A stretch of DNA of 64,000 bases from NCBI GenBank assembly GCA_958450365.1, contig CAUEEP010000861.1:248001-312000 (forward strand). The letters are read 5' to 3'. This DNA comes from Mesorhabditis belari (taxonomy: Eukaryota; Nematoda; Chromadorea; Rhabditida; Rhabditidae). The notes below the pieces were generated by a model. It saw only the letters and a program-made list of their open reading frames with translations, searched no databases and was not told the origin of the DNA. How positions within the stretch are numbered: the stretch's first letter is position 1; the number at the start of each line of letters is the position of its first letter. The translations under genes and the position numbers were made by a program. Below are positions 11,043 through 23,029 of the stretch, piece after piece.

Positions 11043-11650
11043 TTTTTCCCAAAGCGTCTCGCCGCTTGTGCAGCCCATGGAGATATTTTCGAGAAGAAAT
11101 AAACCAAACTGTTGAAAGCAATCTAGAGAATAAATTTGTTAATGTATAGCTTTTTGAAAAAGCAGCTGGGAAATGTCTAATTTATTTCAAAAGTGGCAAG
11201 TGTTATATATAGAATTGTAGCCCTAGCTCTCTGCAACATTTAGCTACTAAACATTTTCCAATTGGACTTATACAACTCTTTTAACAAGCGCTTGAATGAC
11301 CGCTAGTCGACATCTCTCCGGCGAATCTGTCATTTGGTCGCTTTTCTCTATTAAAAAGTGTTAGGAAAAGCTTTTCACTGTTTCTTCAATACAAAAATAG
11401 CGTAAATCCGATGAATCACTCAGTCTGGAGTGTTATCAAAGCAAAGTTTTGCTCAAAGGCACATTCAAGCATTGATTCACTGAAAAAAATCACTCCAGAA
11501 AGCTTGGACTGAACTCAACCCTGCGTATCTTTTGGCCACCATTCTTCCCAAAGCGTCTCGCGGCTTGTGCAGCTGCCAATGGAGATATTTTCGAGAAGAA
11601 ATAAACCAAATTGTTGAAAGCAATCTAGAGAATAAATTTGTTAATGTTAA
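11043..11650 (+). repeat. About 105-bp direct repeat flanking a dispersed repeat copy
   Basis: Bases 11043-11147 and 11544-11650 are nearly identical (CCCAAAGCGTCTCG, GGAGATATTTTCGAG, AATAAATTTGTTAATGT). Between them lies the sequence shared with 1373-1560 plus a small hairpin with GGAGTG arms (11405-11505). The layout suggests a duplication around an inserted element. Confidence 0.7.
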
Positions 11651-12744
11651 TTTTTGTTTTTTTTGATGAAAAGGTTTTTAAACCATGAGTTTTATTGGTT
11701 TGGGTAATTTTTGGACACCCTGTACATTCGCCCAATGGCTTTAGCTTTTTCAAATATATTGCCAATTTCACTCCGGACTTTACTTTTCCACATCTGCACT
11801 CTGTTCTCAAGTCGAAATTTAATCACTGGCTTTTTATAGTCTTATGGGACTCAACGAGCCGCTTTTAATGATACTAATGATTTGGTTTAATGATTTAATG
11901 ATTTAATGATTAGGGAGGTTGACCCGAATAAATAATAAACAAGCCCTAAGAACGGTTGAAGCTATTTTCATTGTTAGATTCACTGGGAGTTGATCGACCA
12001 CAAGGCAAGCCTTTTCCCGTGTTCATATTCAATCGACTAGCAATGTTTCCGATCACCATTTCCTCGTTGCTTCAACCAAAATCTATTTATCATTCTATTT
12101 TTATTTTCTTATGCTTTATTCTGTTTTACAGCTTGCACTCTAGAAAAACCACCCGTTTTTTACTTTAAATTTTCGGCGAAACCCTGAGATTGTAAACTTT
12201 GTGAAGGCACAGTTTTAACACATTCAGAAGTCGTTAACTGAAATAGTGACACACCAAAAATGTCTTTATCGTTAATAGGCTAGAAAAGTCGAACCAAAAT
12301 TACCTTTGAAACGGAAATGATTCGATCTGAGATAAAATGTTCGAAAGAATTTCCCAGCTATGCTTTTAGACTAATTTTCTCGAAGTTAAAAGAATTTTCG
12401 ATAGATAAAAGCCGTCAGACAGCAATTTTTGATAAGATTCTTGTAAATAAAAGGCGCAAAACTTTCCTTTGATCCATTTTCGAAACGATGCTTTTTGCCG
12501 TCTTGGAAATATTGGTCTTATTTTCTTCAGTGCATTCATTTTCCTGCTCATCTGGTTCAGAGCAATTCCCGCAAGAGAACAAATGTCTCTACACAATTGG
12601 GGAAAGTTAGTTTGCTGTTGTCGATGTTGTATACTGTAGTGCATAGAAAGTAGTGAAGAAAAGTCTATCATTTGGCTTGATTACATTCAATACAACAGAC
12701 AGAACTTAATAAAGTAAGGAGATGAATGGGAAAGAATTTGAAAC
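11651..12744. other. Gap with no confident gene
   Basis: A transposon-like end (inverse of TACAGGGTGTCC) lies near 11715-11730. A 101-codon minus-strand open frame (12671-12366) is basic and has no recognised domain or clear splice partners. Nothing else is supported. Confidence 0.35.
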
Positions 12745-12900
12745 CGAGGGGAATCGAACCCTCGATCTTCTGCTTACCGAGCAGATCTTCTGCCCTTGCA
12801 GACCTCGACCTTCTGCTTACCCCAGAGCGTTCTGCGGCATCTTTGCCCAATAAAAAAGACAAGGAAAAGAAAGAAAAGAAGAAAGAGAGACTAAAGACAC
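12745..12900 (-). mobile_element. tRNA-derived SINE-like element, minus orientation, internally duplicated
   Basis: On the minus strand a CTTTCTTTTCCTTGTC-rich head leads into two partial copies of GGTAAGCAGAAGRTCGAGG, the second ending in GAGGGTTCGATTCCCCTC, a good B-box. It resembles the elements at 7383, 22797 and 50505 but has lost its A-box half. Confidence 0.6.
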
Positions 12901-13253
12901 ATTTTTCCGTAACCAGGATCAAAACCTTGTTCTTTGGTTAAAACTGTTAACCACACGGCTAAAATCTTTCCAACCTCTCAAAAGCAAATGACGAATTTCA
13001 AGGGCAAATTGCTTGCAACTACTAATTGAAATTGGAAATTGAGAGTTCTCAAAACCTTTAAGTTTAAAGAGCTCTGGAACGTTTAAAAATGCTAAATAGG
13101 CGTTAGAAAAGCTAAAACTGAGTGAAAATCAAGCAATTGGTGAGTGAAAATCGCTCATCAACCCCAATTTCCACAGACCCGATTCATGATAAACAGAAAA
13201 AATCTTAAAATTCTAAACGAATCTCCATTTATTAGATACTCCTCCCTTTTCAG

Positions 13254-15220
13254 ATCAATTCTATTCGGGAGCGTTGCGTGACTGTTTCAAAAAAGGTGGC
13301 TCGGTGGTGAAGATTGGAAACGCTCTCGAGAATAGTTTCACTTTCATTAAATTGGCGCAATCAAGTACTTTTTGAATTCAATAAATGAAGAGAAAAATCT
13401 AGATTTCTTTCTTTTCTAGAGTAAATCTAGATTTCTATATTTTTAGACTTTTCCCAAATTTCTCCATACATTGGCGTCGAAAGAAGCCCCAATGGAAATG
13501 GCACCTGGATCTATTCCGATGGCACACCGCTCACCTATAGTAATTGGGCTCAAGGTCAGGATTTTATTAGCATAGATTATCACTTGTTTTCCTCGAATTG
13601 TTTCCTCGAATTTCGTTTTGATTTTAGATCTCACGATTTTCACTAAATTTAAAAGTTTAGACCTATTAAACACGAGTTCCAATTGGTAGATTTAACAAAA
13701 TGAAATTTTTGGGAAGAATTTTTTCCTTAAATTTGTTTTTATTTTCCTGTGTTAAAGAATATTCGAGTCATATTCATCCTTATCAATTTTAGACGAGCCT
13801 AAACTCGGAAACGTTTGTGTTGTAATGGATCCATCAAACGGCCAATGGAAAACGAGCGATTGCTCAGTGGCTCGTCCGTATTTTTGTTCTTCTGAAACTG
13901 AAAAAAGTTTGCTGAAGAGCTTGCAAATGAATAAGAGAGAATTTCAGCTCCCACTTGCTCACCGGGATGGAAGTACTTTAACGAAACCGGGTTTTGCTAC
14001 TATCTGCAAGTGGGCATTCGATTATCTTTATCAATGAGCTGTCGAGAATACAGAGAATTTGTTACTTGTGACTCTTACGTCGCTCACTTTGTATCAAAAA
14101 TCATTTTGCAAGAGTCACAAGTCACGCTATGGCGAATTCGTGACTCTTAGACCGCCCATTTTGGATTTTATCACTTATTTTGCATACCACTATTATCATC
14201 CACTACATTCTTACGAGTCAGATTCATGTTCTTTGCGATAAGATCATGTGAAAAACTAAGTGGAAATTGCCTCTTTAAACGCAATTATGATGGGCAAAGC
14301 GGGTAACTTTAAATGCAAACTTGGTAGGTAAAATGGACGGCGTAAGAGTCATAATTGAGAATTCCAAAGTTTTTAGGATTTCACCTACTCAGATGGTATT
14401 CATTGGCAGCTCTACAACTGGACAACCGCAGAGTCGCTGTGCCAGGGAATGAAAGCTCATCTTGTTTCGATTCATTCAAAAGCTGAAGACGATTTTGTCT
14501 TTGGTGAGAGGATTGTAGCCAAGAAGCGAGCTTTAAATGGCATTTTCAAACTTTAAGCGCTCTCTGGTAGAGTTCAAAGTGTACCATCAAAATAGACATG
14601 GGCTTTTTGTAGAAAACGAGTCAGTTCCACGTTCTCGCAAAAAGCTTTGGTTTTCTAAGAGTGGATACAACCCTAAGAGTGAATACAATCCTAAGACTGG
14701 ATACAATGCTTTTCGAGCTTTAGAAAACAAGAGCTGTTTGCTAAAACGTGGGACTGACTCGTTTCTACAAAAAGCCTATGTATACTTCAAAGTCTTTGAG
14801 CTTTATTGAACTTGATAGATCCGACTCTAACATTGTGATTGTGCAAGCATTGAAGCTGTGAACTTTGCACTAAACTGAAGTTCAGACCTGATCGCGTCAA
14901 ACGTAGCGAACGACACAACAGCAGCAGGACTTCCGTGCAACTGGCAATGGGCCTGGATTGGTTATTATGGACAAGGAATTTTGGGCGACAATAGCACGTG
15001 GACTGATCGAACACGAATGGATTACAATGGATATATGTGGGGAGCCGTTAGTAGTCCATCATTTTGGGTGGTGAGTAACCGCTGAGACACTCTTCAAATT
15101 GCAATACATTTTATTCAGATGGGGAACGATCAATCTTGCTTCTATCCAAAATATTGGGTTCCTCTATCGTCGAACGGCCGTGATCCGTACGCACGTTTTG
15201 TCTGCAAGATAAAACCCTGA
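13254..15220 (+). CDS. C-type lectin (two CTLD domains), 5' end not found
   Basis: Seven plus-strand exons join in phase: 13254-13364, 13447-13554, 13793-13906, 13948-14009, 14377-14503, 14886-15070 and 15119-15220 (stop TGA 15218-15220), about 269 residues. The first CTLD shows LRDCFKKGGSVVKIGNALEN, YIGV, TWIYSDGTPLTYSNWAQ and a C...W...C...YFC tail, all standard for the fold. The second starts CSPGWKYFNETGFCYYL and carries AESLCQGMKAHLVSIHSKAE, WAWIGYYG and a CFYPKYW...FVCK end. A calcium-site EPN or QPD triplet was not seen. The missing part is the signal peptide and the first roughly 30 residues of CTLD1. No exon like CPxGW was found back to 11.9 kb, so the first exon is distant or lost. 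AATAAA lies directly after the stop. Such proteins are usually secreted and often immune-related in nematodes; that is family knowledge. Confidence 0.87.
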
Positions 15221-16048
15221 AATAAAAAAGTGTTTAAAAAAGTGTTCAATCTCAATAAAACAAAAAGGCTGTCGATTCTTCATATCTATTTTTGAACAAG
15301 TTTTCTTATCTCACAAGCCACAACCCTCTTTTCTTGCTCACTCATTTGAATTAATTCTCTGAGAGCTATTGCTCAAAGAACAAGCGCTTTCTGATTGAAA
15401 TGATGGGAGTGCGTGATTTTTCGGGGAATTTTCGTAAAAAGTGATTTCTTTATGAAAAACGGCCAGCTTTTGGATATTCAGTTGAGCGGAAAACGCGCAC
15501 TTCCCATTTTCTCTTTATAACCTTAAAAACAACAATTGGTTGCATTCATTTGATTTATATGTAGATGAAGAATGACTTTTAATCTTTGATTTCTTCATCA
15601 TTTCTACGCTTTCCCTTTTTTGCATTACCATATAACAGTTTGTCACTCTCAACTTTTTACAACCAAGAGCCATAAAACAGTTATTAACCAGACTCTTCCA
15701 AGCAACATCCGCTGTAGTTGGCAATGGTAATGAAATATTAGCGATCTTTGGCAATGAAATATTAGGGTGGCCAATAAGTCATGGCGGATTTGCTGGGAGA
15801 ATCGTCTTAAACTTAACCAATCTTAACGAGTTTGGTCTGGTTTAAAAGCCTTTTAGCCCAAATTTGACGTGTCAGCGAGGTCTGATTTGTCGAAATTCGG
15901 AATCTACGCATACGATTCCCTTATAAGGAAATATTTTCGAAGCTCCCCCCTTTTCCAGCAAAAAAAAAGGTGCGCAAATGTCCTGGTGCGCAAAAAAAAA
16001 AATTTGTCCCACCCCCACATAATAACAAAATAAAAAACAATTTAAACC
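15221..16048. other. Intergenic gap after the lectin gene
   Basis: It contains the lectin 3' end (AATAAA at 15221) and AT-rich sequence with homopolymer runs. No exon, tRNA or repeat arm could be supported. Confidence 0.4.
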
Positions 16049-16355
16049 GGATCCAATCTGAACGTTTGTTCGTAAACGGACGTCCGCATCCGATCTGAAC
16101 GTTTGTTCCTAAACGGACGTCCGGATCGGAGCTGAACGTTTGTTCCTAAACGGACGTCCGGATCGGAGCTGAACGTTAGTTCGTAAACGGACGTCCGGAT
16201 CGGAGCTGAACGTTTGTTCCTAAACGGACGTCCGGATCGGAGCTGAACGTTAGTTCGTAAACGGACGTCCGCATCCGATCTGAACCTTTGTTCGTAAACG
16301 GACGTCCGGATCCGATCTGAACGTTTTAAACGGACGCATTTTATCGTTAAACGGA
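16049..16355. repeat. Tandem minisatellite, 37-bp unit, about 8 copies, with GGACGTCC palindrome
   Basis: The unit contains CTGAACGTTTGTTCCTAAAC followed by GGACGTCCGGATCGGAG. Copies differ at a few fixed positions (TTT/TTA, CCT/CGT, CGGAG/CCGAT). The GGACGTCC core recurs in other arrays at 23.6, 47.2 and 59.4 kb. Confidence 0.92.
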
Positions 16356-16854
16356 CGCGCCATATGCTATACGCGTCAACAAATAAATGGCATTCAAGTG
16401 ACCGGTCGTGTTCTCCTTAAAGGGGTACTCCGGTCTAAGGAAAATCAGTGTTAAATTCGGCACCCGTTTTTCACGTCTTAGGTCTGATTTTCACCTTTTT
16501 TTCAATGATTCATTTAGAATATAATGTTTTCTATTAAAAAAATATTTAAGATTGTTGCTAAATTTGAGAAAATACAAGCAAAAGAAAAGAACGTAAGTGC
16601 TAAAATGCAATTGAACGTAACTTTTATATACTTTTCGCCTAAATATCCACGTTTTAGGGTGAAGCGGAAAGCAAAAATGGCGTTTTTCCTTATTTCTCGA
16701 TTGGAAACCTTGTTTTTCATATAGAAAATGGTTGTAGAGGAGACTAAAACGCATCGAATAATATATAGATGACCGTGATTCTTGAAAAACAACTTTTAAG
16801 CCGAATACAGCCAAATACAAAAGGGGTACAATGCAAAATAGGACTGATGCTTTT

Positions 16855-17149
16855 ATTCAATCGGCCTCTCATCCCGCACTGAATGTCTCGAATTCGCTAG
16901 AAGTCTTTTCCTCCGAGAAATCTCATCGTACTTCTTCACTCCTTCGTTGTCTTGCTGCTTTATCGTTCTCCATTCATCATTGATCAAAAGCCCTTTAAAA
17001 ATCCTGGTTTTGTATTTGGCTTTTGTCTGATCTGGATTGGCTAGACAACTTTTAGCTTTTAGAATGGTCATGTTATTGGCTAAGTACATTTTCATATTGA
17101 ATAAACGTTCAGAAATCTCACTCAATCTTTGCAAAAAATATGAGAGCAC
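16855..17149 (-). CDS. Hypothetical small basic protein or last exon
   Basis: The minus strand stays open for 98 codons and ends at TAA, overlapping an AATAAA. From the first good Met (MKMYLANNMTILKAK) it is about 80 residues, rich in Lys, Arg and Glu, with EWRTIKQQDNEGVKKYDE and RRKRLLANSRHSVRDERPIE near the end. No transmembrane segment or known domain was recognised. An alternative model splices from an upstream MSRRPIKESALIFFAKI exon through a weak AAAAG acceptor with matching phase. The composition is protein-like and unlike the surrounding AT-rich DNA. Function is unknown, and chance remains possible. Confidence 0.4.
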
Positions 17150-19125
17150 TCTCTTTTATGGGCCGCCGGCTCATGGCGGGTCGTCATGGTGCACAGAGAG
17201 AGTCGAAAAGAGAAAAAGAGAGGGGACAGAGAAAATGAAAGAAAATGAAAGGGGCGGCGGTTCAGACATAAATCCCTCTTCATATGAATATACTAAAGTT
17301 TGATTCTAAACTGTATTCGACTAAATTGTATACAATTTTTACAAGTTTCAAAGGTTTTAGCTCAACTTGTCTTGCAAATTATCTAAGGGACTCACATTTT
17401 TGAATCTGATATTTTTTATATTCAATTAATTCAAGTTCCAAAATTCAACTCAAGAATAACCTTTTTTAAACTACTTCTTTACCTTCTAAATAATGCCAAA
17501 AGGATACTTTTGACTAATTTGCACGTCAGGCCAAATCTGCAAGCCAAATCATTTAAAAAACCCCTTAAAAAGTACAAAAAGATGCGTTTAAAAGCATAAT
17601 AAAGCTTCGAGATTCTAGGACTCACTTATTGTTAGAGATTCATGAAGTTTGAAGCTTTTTTTGAAACATGTAAATGCTATATTTCTGGCGTACTCAATCT
17701 TTTGAAAATCAATACTGAATGCGCCAGAGGATCCAAATTTTCGAGCACAAAGTACACCTCAAACTACTCCACAACTTACTAAACTTCCCTGGCTTCCAGA
17801 GCTTCAGAATATCCACCGAATTTTAAAGATGAGTCAAACGCTTAAATCTAAATTTGTTTCTTTTTGTCTTTCAAATCTTACTCTTTAAGGAAAGGGTGGA
17901 AAATGATGGTTGCACCTGGCTCGGATGAGATCCTTCCCCTTCCCGTTTTCCTTATGGGAATAAGGGCTCCATCGGGTGTCCATTGGTGTGTGTGTGTGTG
18001 TGTGCATTATTGACTACCTTTTCTCCACCCTTCTTCCATTTCCCTCAATTTCCCAACTCCTGTGTCTAGAATATGAAATGTTCATCAGTTCTCACTTTAT
18101 CATTTTACACTCATCCCTTGTTTTCTTTCTATTACATTTTACGCTATTATTATCTATTATTATTATGCGATATCTATTAATACGCTTGTTTTCGTTTTTC
18201 GCTTGCTCTCAATTCCAATAGGAATGTATTAGATTGACCAAAAAGTTCGTAGAAAAAGTTTGCGCCGTGATTTCTCAAAAACTAAGCCATGAATTCTTCC
18301 CAAATTTTTTTGCTAAACTTGAATTTATTTCAAAAAATTTTTGCTGAAAAATCAAAGGGTTCAGGTAAAAAATAAGAAATTTCTTCAGGGAAGCCAAGAG
18401 TCAAGTGTTATAGCCAAGAGTCCAAGTGTTTCCACTTATGTTCCACATCACAAAATTGCTCGTTTTCTTTTAGGTAACAACATTTATAAAATAAAATTAG
18501 CATTATCAACAAGAATACAATAAGACAACTTAATATAACGAGCTAAAGAAGATAACGATCAGCTAAAAGTTCCCAGAACTCATACATCAAGCTTTGAGCA
18601 TTATGCTGCCACTTCCACAAGGCTTCTTACAAGGGAATGGTCATAACTCAAAGTTGGGAATCGATCCGAAACCAAGTAGACCTTATAGAGGACCAAATGG
18701 ACCTTATAGTGAACCAAGTGGACCTTATAGTGAACCAAGTGGACCTTATAGTGAACTAAGCGGACCTTATAGTGGACGCCGACTTGCTTTAAGAAAGCCT
18801 TTATGGCCAAGAGTACCAAGCACCAATGAAATTTTCTGTTTTATTGAAAAACTTTCAAATCAAAATATATCCAGGTCGAGTGGGCAGCTAATTTTTGCAG
18901 ATTATGAATCTCCGTTGTCGATTCTATAAGATCCACTTGGTTCCGGATCGATTCCAAACTTTGAGTTGAGGTCATTCCCTCGTAAGATCAAACGGGAAAC
19001 TACTTAAAACCGGAAAAATTTGGGATTAAAGCAAAATTTTATCTAATGCTTTAACTTTTCAGAATTACCAATTTAAATACGGTGAATTTAAATATTTAGC
19101 TCAGCGTATTGCTCATTTATGTTAG
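17150..19125. repeat. Mostly gene-free stretch with a 21-bp tandem repeat at 18675-18775
   Basis: Four to five copies of a 21-bp unit (GGACCTTATAGTGAACCAAG) lie at 18675-18775. A (TG)n run sits at 17986-18005, and a mariner-like end (TTGACCAAAAAGTTCGTAG) near 18232. The peptide read through the 21-bp repeat (GPYSEPS) is probably a by-product. No convincing exons. Confidence 0.6.
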
Positions 19126-21922
19126 ATTTACCCCATAAAGAATCGCTTTGTGATGCAAAAGGTAGGTGAATTGAATTGAATTTAGGCTGGAAAATAAGAC
19201 TTTTTTGAAATCTCTGAATTTTAATGGAAAGCTGCAGTCATTTTTTACAACTAATTTCTTCGAGTCGACTTGTAAATGATAGAAGAAAATGTTGTTGAAT
19301 TGGTGGATTTGTTTTTAAAAAAATTTCAGTTCAAACCTGTGCAAAGACTTTCTTGCCAATCCAATATTTGCTTTGAGAATGTTATAGTCAAAATTTAAAT
19401 TGATTTGATTCGATTTTGTCGATATTTTTGTCATTATCCGTTCGTTTCTTTATTTCATAGATCGTTTCTTTATTTAATTTCCCAGGAGAATCAAATTCAT
19501 CGCACCCCCTTCATCAATTCCAAGCTCTTTATGTCCAAAAACACCTCAAAGTACAAGTTTAAGGTTGGTAAAATCGTTGGTTTCATAAAAACTATTTACA
19601 TTCAGATTACCAGCTCGTCCATTGACAACTTTCTGTTCAATTTGCGAGTGATTCGACTCTTAAAGAAAAGACGGAAGAATATGGGGAATCAGGTGTGAAA
19701 TGGGCAAATTGATATTCGATTTATAAATTGTAAATCAAAGACATCAAAGATATCAAAGACAGAATCAAAGTCAAAATTTGATTTACAATTTATATCAATG
19801 TCAATCGGAATATCAATTTGTTATCAATATCAATCAATTATAGATATTAGGTTGGTGAATTGAAAACTGCCGGACTTTGAACTAAAATTTATTGAACATA
19901 AAACCATAAATTCATTCCAAATAGTTTCCATTATTATTGACGACTTCTGCCCATTTTACAGGCAATTTGCGGATTCCTCTTTCGTAGTAGGATTTTGGTT
20001 TGTTTGTGAGACAAGTGTGAGACTCAAAAATGTCCCAATTTGAGATGTCCCAGTTTGAGCACTTTCTTCAAAAGAAACCCATTTGGGTGTCAATAGAAAA
20101 GTTGTAGAGAATCAAAAATTAGGCTTATAGCCAAATTTCCAAAAAGATACACTTAGTGGTTTCGCTTAAAATGCAAGTTTTGTGAAAATTCGTAAATTTC
20201 GCATTTCTTGAAAACCAGATTTTGAATCGTTCAGAAAATTTGGATATAAGCTTGATTTTTGATTCTCTACAACTTTTCCATTGACACCAAAATGGGTTTC
20301 TTTTGAAGAAAGTGCTCAAACTGTCACATATGACAATAGCCGGCAGTTTTCAATTCACCAACCAAATTCACAAATTCAATTCACCAATTTGCAAAGATTT
20401 CAGGATTTTCAACTCGATTTGAGTCAGCTTGATGATGAGGAAGAGTTTCTGAAGAATCTTGACTCGTTAGAGGAAACGAAGGCTGATTCGTGTACACAAC
20501 CAGCTGTTTTTCCAGGTAAAGAAATTGAAGTCTATAATAATTTTCTAATAATAATAATGATAATAATGATAATAATAATCATAATAATAATTATAATAAT
20601 CACTTTAGTAATAATTTTGAATAATAATTTGTAAGCTTCAGCTTTCCAATAACTTTTTATAATCTGTTTTTCAGATACAAAACCTCCTTCACCGCGAATC
20701 CCCCTTGGAATCATCCAATCCCCGAGAACACCCCGATCCGGGTAAATCCGCTTTTGAAATTTTTAGATTGGAATGATATTTTGGTTTCCTATTAGAAATC
20801 ACCAAAGCAAAATCAATTTCATCACTAATTTGAACCTAAACAAGTTTGATTAAGCCTAGACTTGATTGTTTGAACCTAAACAAGTTTGATTAAGCCCGGG
20901 CTTGATTGTTTGAACCTAAACAACTTTGATTAGGCCCAGTCTTGATTGTTCGAACCTAAACAAGTTTGATTAAACCCAGTCTTGATTGTTTGAACCTAAA
21001 CAAGTTTGATTAAGCCTAGACTTGATTGTTTGAACCTAAACAAGTTTGATTAAGCCCAGTCTTGATTGTTTGAAGCTAAACAACTTTGACTAAGCCCAGT
21101 ATTGATTTTTTTAAACCCGAACAAGTTTGATTAAGCCCAGTCTAAATACAGAGTGCGGCAGGATCATTGCAACGAATATTTTCTTAAGATAGAAACCGAT
21201 AAAAGAGAAATTATTTTAAAAAACCTTAAACAATTGATTTTTAAAGATATTATTAAACAGGAAAAGCTACTTGCTTTTAAAAAGATTTCTATGGGCAGGC
21301 GGGCCTGGTGACATTTAGGAAATGAATCCACCGTAGCCAAATGGTAAGCGGGATCGTGTTTTTTTTGCTTTTGAAGAGATTTCTTAAGCAAATCGATGCT
21401 GGAATGCGGTTTTGATCACGTTTTTACTTCATGAACAACCCAAACACTGAAATCCATCGGACTTGACAGTGGCCACTAAAAGTGGTCAAATTGGGAATAT
21501 GCTGCTTGCGCCAGTCCTGAACCACTCGATCTTTGTGAGCATCAGTATCATCCTAAATGAAATACCAAATCCTGTTCCCAAGTGATTTTTGGCTCACGGA
21601 AGAAGATCTTGCTTAAGTATGTTGAGATAGTTGTTGGAACTAACATTGATGCCTTGAGGCGGTTGCAAAAACCCTGCCCCATCTGTATAATTGCCCAGCA
21701 GAAAGAAGAGCTTTGTATTTTATTCACAAAACAGAAGAAAACTGCAAGTCTGCAAGACAAAGATACTAAAATTTCAGCCGCAAAACTCCCCGTGATCTTG
21801 ATGGAAATGCTGAGAACGCGTCACTCCGCTCTCCGCGACCCACACGTTTCCCGAGTCCCCCACCCGAAGCTGAAGAGATTCATCGCAATACCCCAATCGA
21901 GCAATACGATAATATCAGTCCG
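19126..21922 (+). CDS. Multi-exon gene of unknown function (internal exons, both ends open)
   Basis: Seven plus-strand exons chain in phase: 19126-19161, 19330-19380 (weak donor), 19486-19563, 19606-19692, 20404-20515, 20675-20741 and 21778-21922, about 192 residues. The N-terminal part is basic (NLRVIRLLKKRRKNMGNQ). An acidic stretch follows (DLSQLDDEEEFLKNLDSLEE), then a Pro/Ser/Thr-rich part with SPRIPLGIIQSPRTPRSG and RFPSPPPEAEEIHRNTP, likely disordered and rich in SP/TP sites. No domain was recognised. The frame of the last exon differs from the longest open frame there but is the only one that fits the phases. Start and end exons were not identified. The last donor (phase 0, at 21923) could lead to 26560 and on to the 35-kb exon, making one gene; this is an inference. 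Two mariner-derived MITEs, a Tc1-like fragment and a satellite lie in or next to its introns. Confidence 0.62.
19847..20366 (-). mobile_element. Mariner-derived MITE keeping a transposase C-terminus
   Basis: The ends read TTAGGTTGGTGAATTGAAAA and its inverse, with TA at the left flank; the right flank has diverged. Next to the left end the minus strand still reads YYERGIRKLPVKWAEVVNNN, the C-terminus of a mariner transposase. The rest is a palindromic block. It sits in the intron before exon 20404-20515. Confidence 0.85.
20528..20612. repeat. (ATA/ATG)n trinucleotide microsatellite
   Basis: Runs of AATAATAATGATAAT in an intron of the unknown gene. Confidence 0.9.
20820..21142. repeat. Tandem repeat, 40-bp unit, about 8 copies
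   Basis: The unit contains TGAACCTAAACAAGTTTGAT then TAAGCCCAGTCTTGATTGTT. Variants alternate between AAGCCTAGA and AAGCCCAGT. Intronic. Confidence 0.93.
21425..21740 (-). pseudogene. Tc1/mariner-superfamily transposase fragment
   Basis: The minus strand shows INVSSNNYLNILKQDLLP, then after a frameshift DDTDAHKDRVVQDWRKQHI. This matches the fQQDnApaH...W block around the second catalytic Asp, but an in-frame TAG replaces part of it. Inactive. Confidence 0.65.
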
Positions 21923-21992
21923 GTGGGTAATTTTATTCCAATTTATCCGGAATGAAGTTTTTTTTATCTTTGAATCATGAATTACTTATCTA

Positions 21993-22503
21993 TTGTGTTG
22001 GTGAATTGAAAACTGCGGGCTATTGTCATATGTGACAGTTTGAGCACTTTCTTCAAAAAAAACCCATTTTGGTGTCAATGAAAAAGTTGTAGAGAATCAA
22101 AAATCAAGCTTATATCCAAATTTTCAGAACGATTCAAAAACTGATTTTCAAGAAATGCCAAATTTACGAATTTTCACAAAACTTGCAACAAAACTTGCAT
22201 TTTAAGCGAAACTACTAAGTGTATCTTTTTGGAAATTTGGCTATAAGCCTAATTTTTGATTCTCTACAACTTTTCTATTGACACCAAAATGGATTTCTTT
22301 TGAAGAAAGTGCTCAAACTGGGACATCTCCAGTCCTCGATTCTTGAGTCTCACACTTGTCTCACACACAAACCAAAATCCTACGAAAGAGGAATCCGCAA
22401 ATTGCCTGAGCAGAAGTCGCCAATAATAATGGAAATCATTTGGGACGAGTTGATGGTTTTATGTTCAATAAATTTTAGTTCAAAGTTCAATTCACCAACC
22501 CAA
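21993..22503 (+). mobile_element. Mariner-derived MITE, second copy, opposite orientation
   Basis: It is flanked by TA at 21991-21992 and 22504-22505 and starts TTGTGTTGGTGAATTGAAAA, ending with the inverse. The plus strand near its right end reads SYERGIRKLPEQKSPIIMEI, a decayed copy of the C-terminus kept in the element at 19847. Confidence 0.87.
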
Positions 22504-22796
22504 TAAATCACATTCTTGCATTATCCACTTGCACCTCAAATCTGCACTCATTTACTTGCTGCACTTTTTCGCGCCAATTTTTTACAATAATTTTCACTAC
22601 GGTATTTTTTCCCAAGTGTGTTTTGAAGTTAAAATGCTTAAAATTTGCAAAAGTCGGAAGAAAATTACAGCTTAGCACAGTCCTTGCTTCTGGCTATGCC
22701 AGTCAATGGGCTACTTGATCTCCAAAGCTTCAATCTTTTTGACAAGGCTAAAGTTTACTACTCTGCTGTTTTATAAAGTGTTCTTGCGTTCTCTTT

Positions 22797-22950
22797 CTTT
22801 TTTTTTTCTTTCTCTTCCCCCTTGTATTTCCTTTTTCTTCTCTGGGAAGAAGATTACGAATAGCTCAATGGTTAGAGCATTTGCAAAAAGCAAAAAGGAA
22901 AGCAAAAACGGTCGAGAGTTGAATCCCCTCTCTGAAAATCTTTCTTTTTG
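22797..22950 (+). mobile_element. tRNA-derived SINE-like element, plus orientation
   Basis: A pyrimidine-rich head (CCCCCTTGTATTTCC, CTTCTCTGGGAAGAAGATTA) leads into GAATAGCTCAATGGTTAGAG (A-box) and GAGAGTTGAATCCCCTC (B-box). The spacing between boxes is too long for a tRNA. Same family as 7383, 12745 and 50505. Confidence 0.72.
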
Positions 22951-23029
22951 ATTACTTTACTTTATTATTTATGTACAAGCTTTAATTTCATCTTATTGTT
23001 ATTTGGTAGTGACTTGTGATTGGTAGGGT

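Noticed and set aside
16491..16820. 109-codon minus-strand frame
   Set aside because: Both strands and two frames are open in AT-rich DNA; Phe/Tyr/Lys-rich shadow composition, no motif.
18594..18929. 111-codon frame with GPYSEPS repeats
   Set aside because: Driven by a 21-bp tandem repeat; the opposite strand is equally open and there are no clear splice partners.
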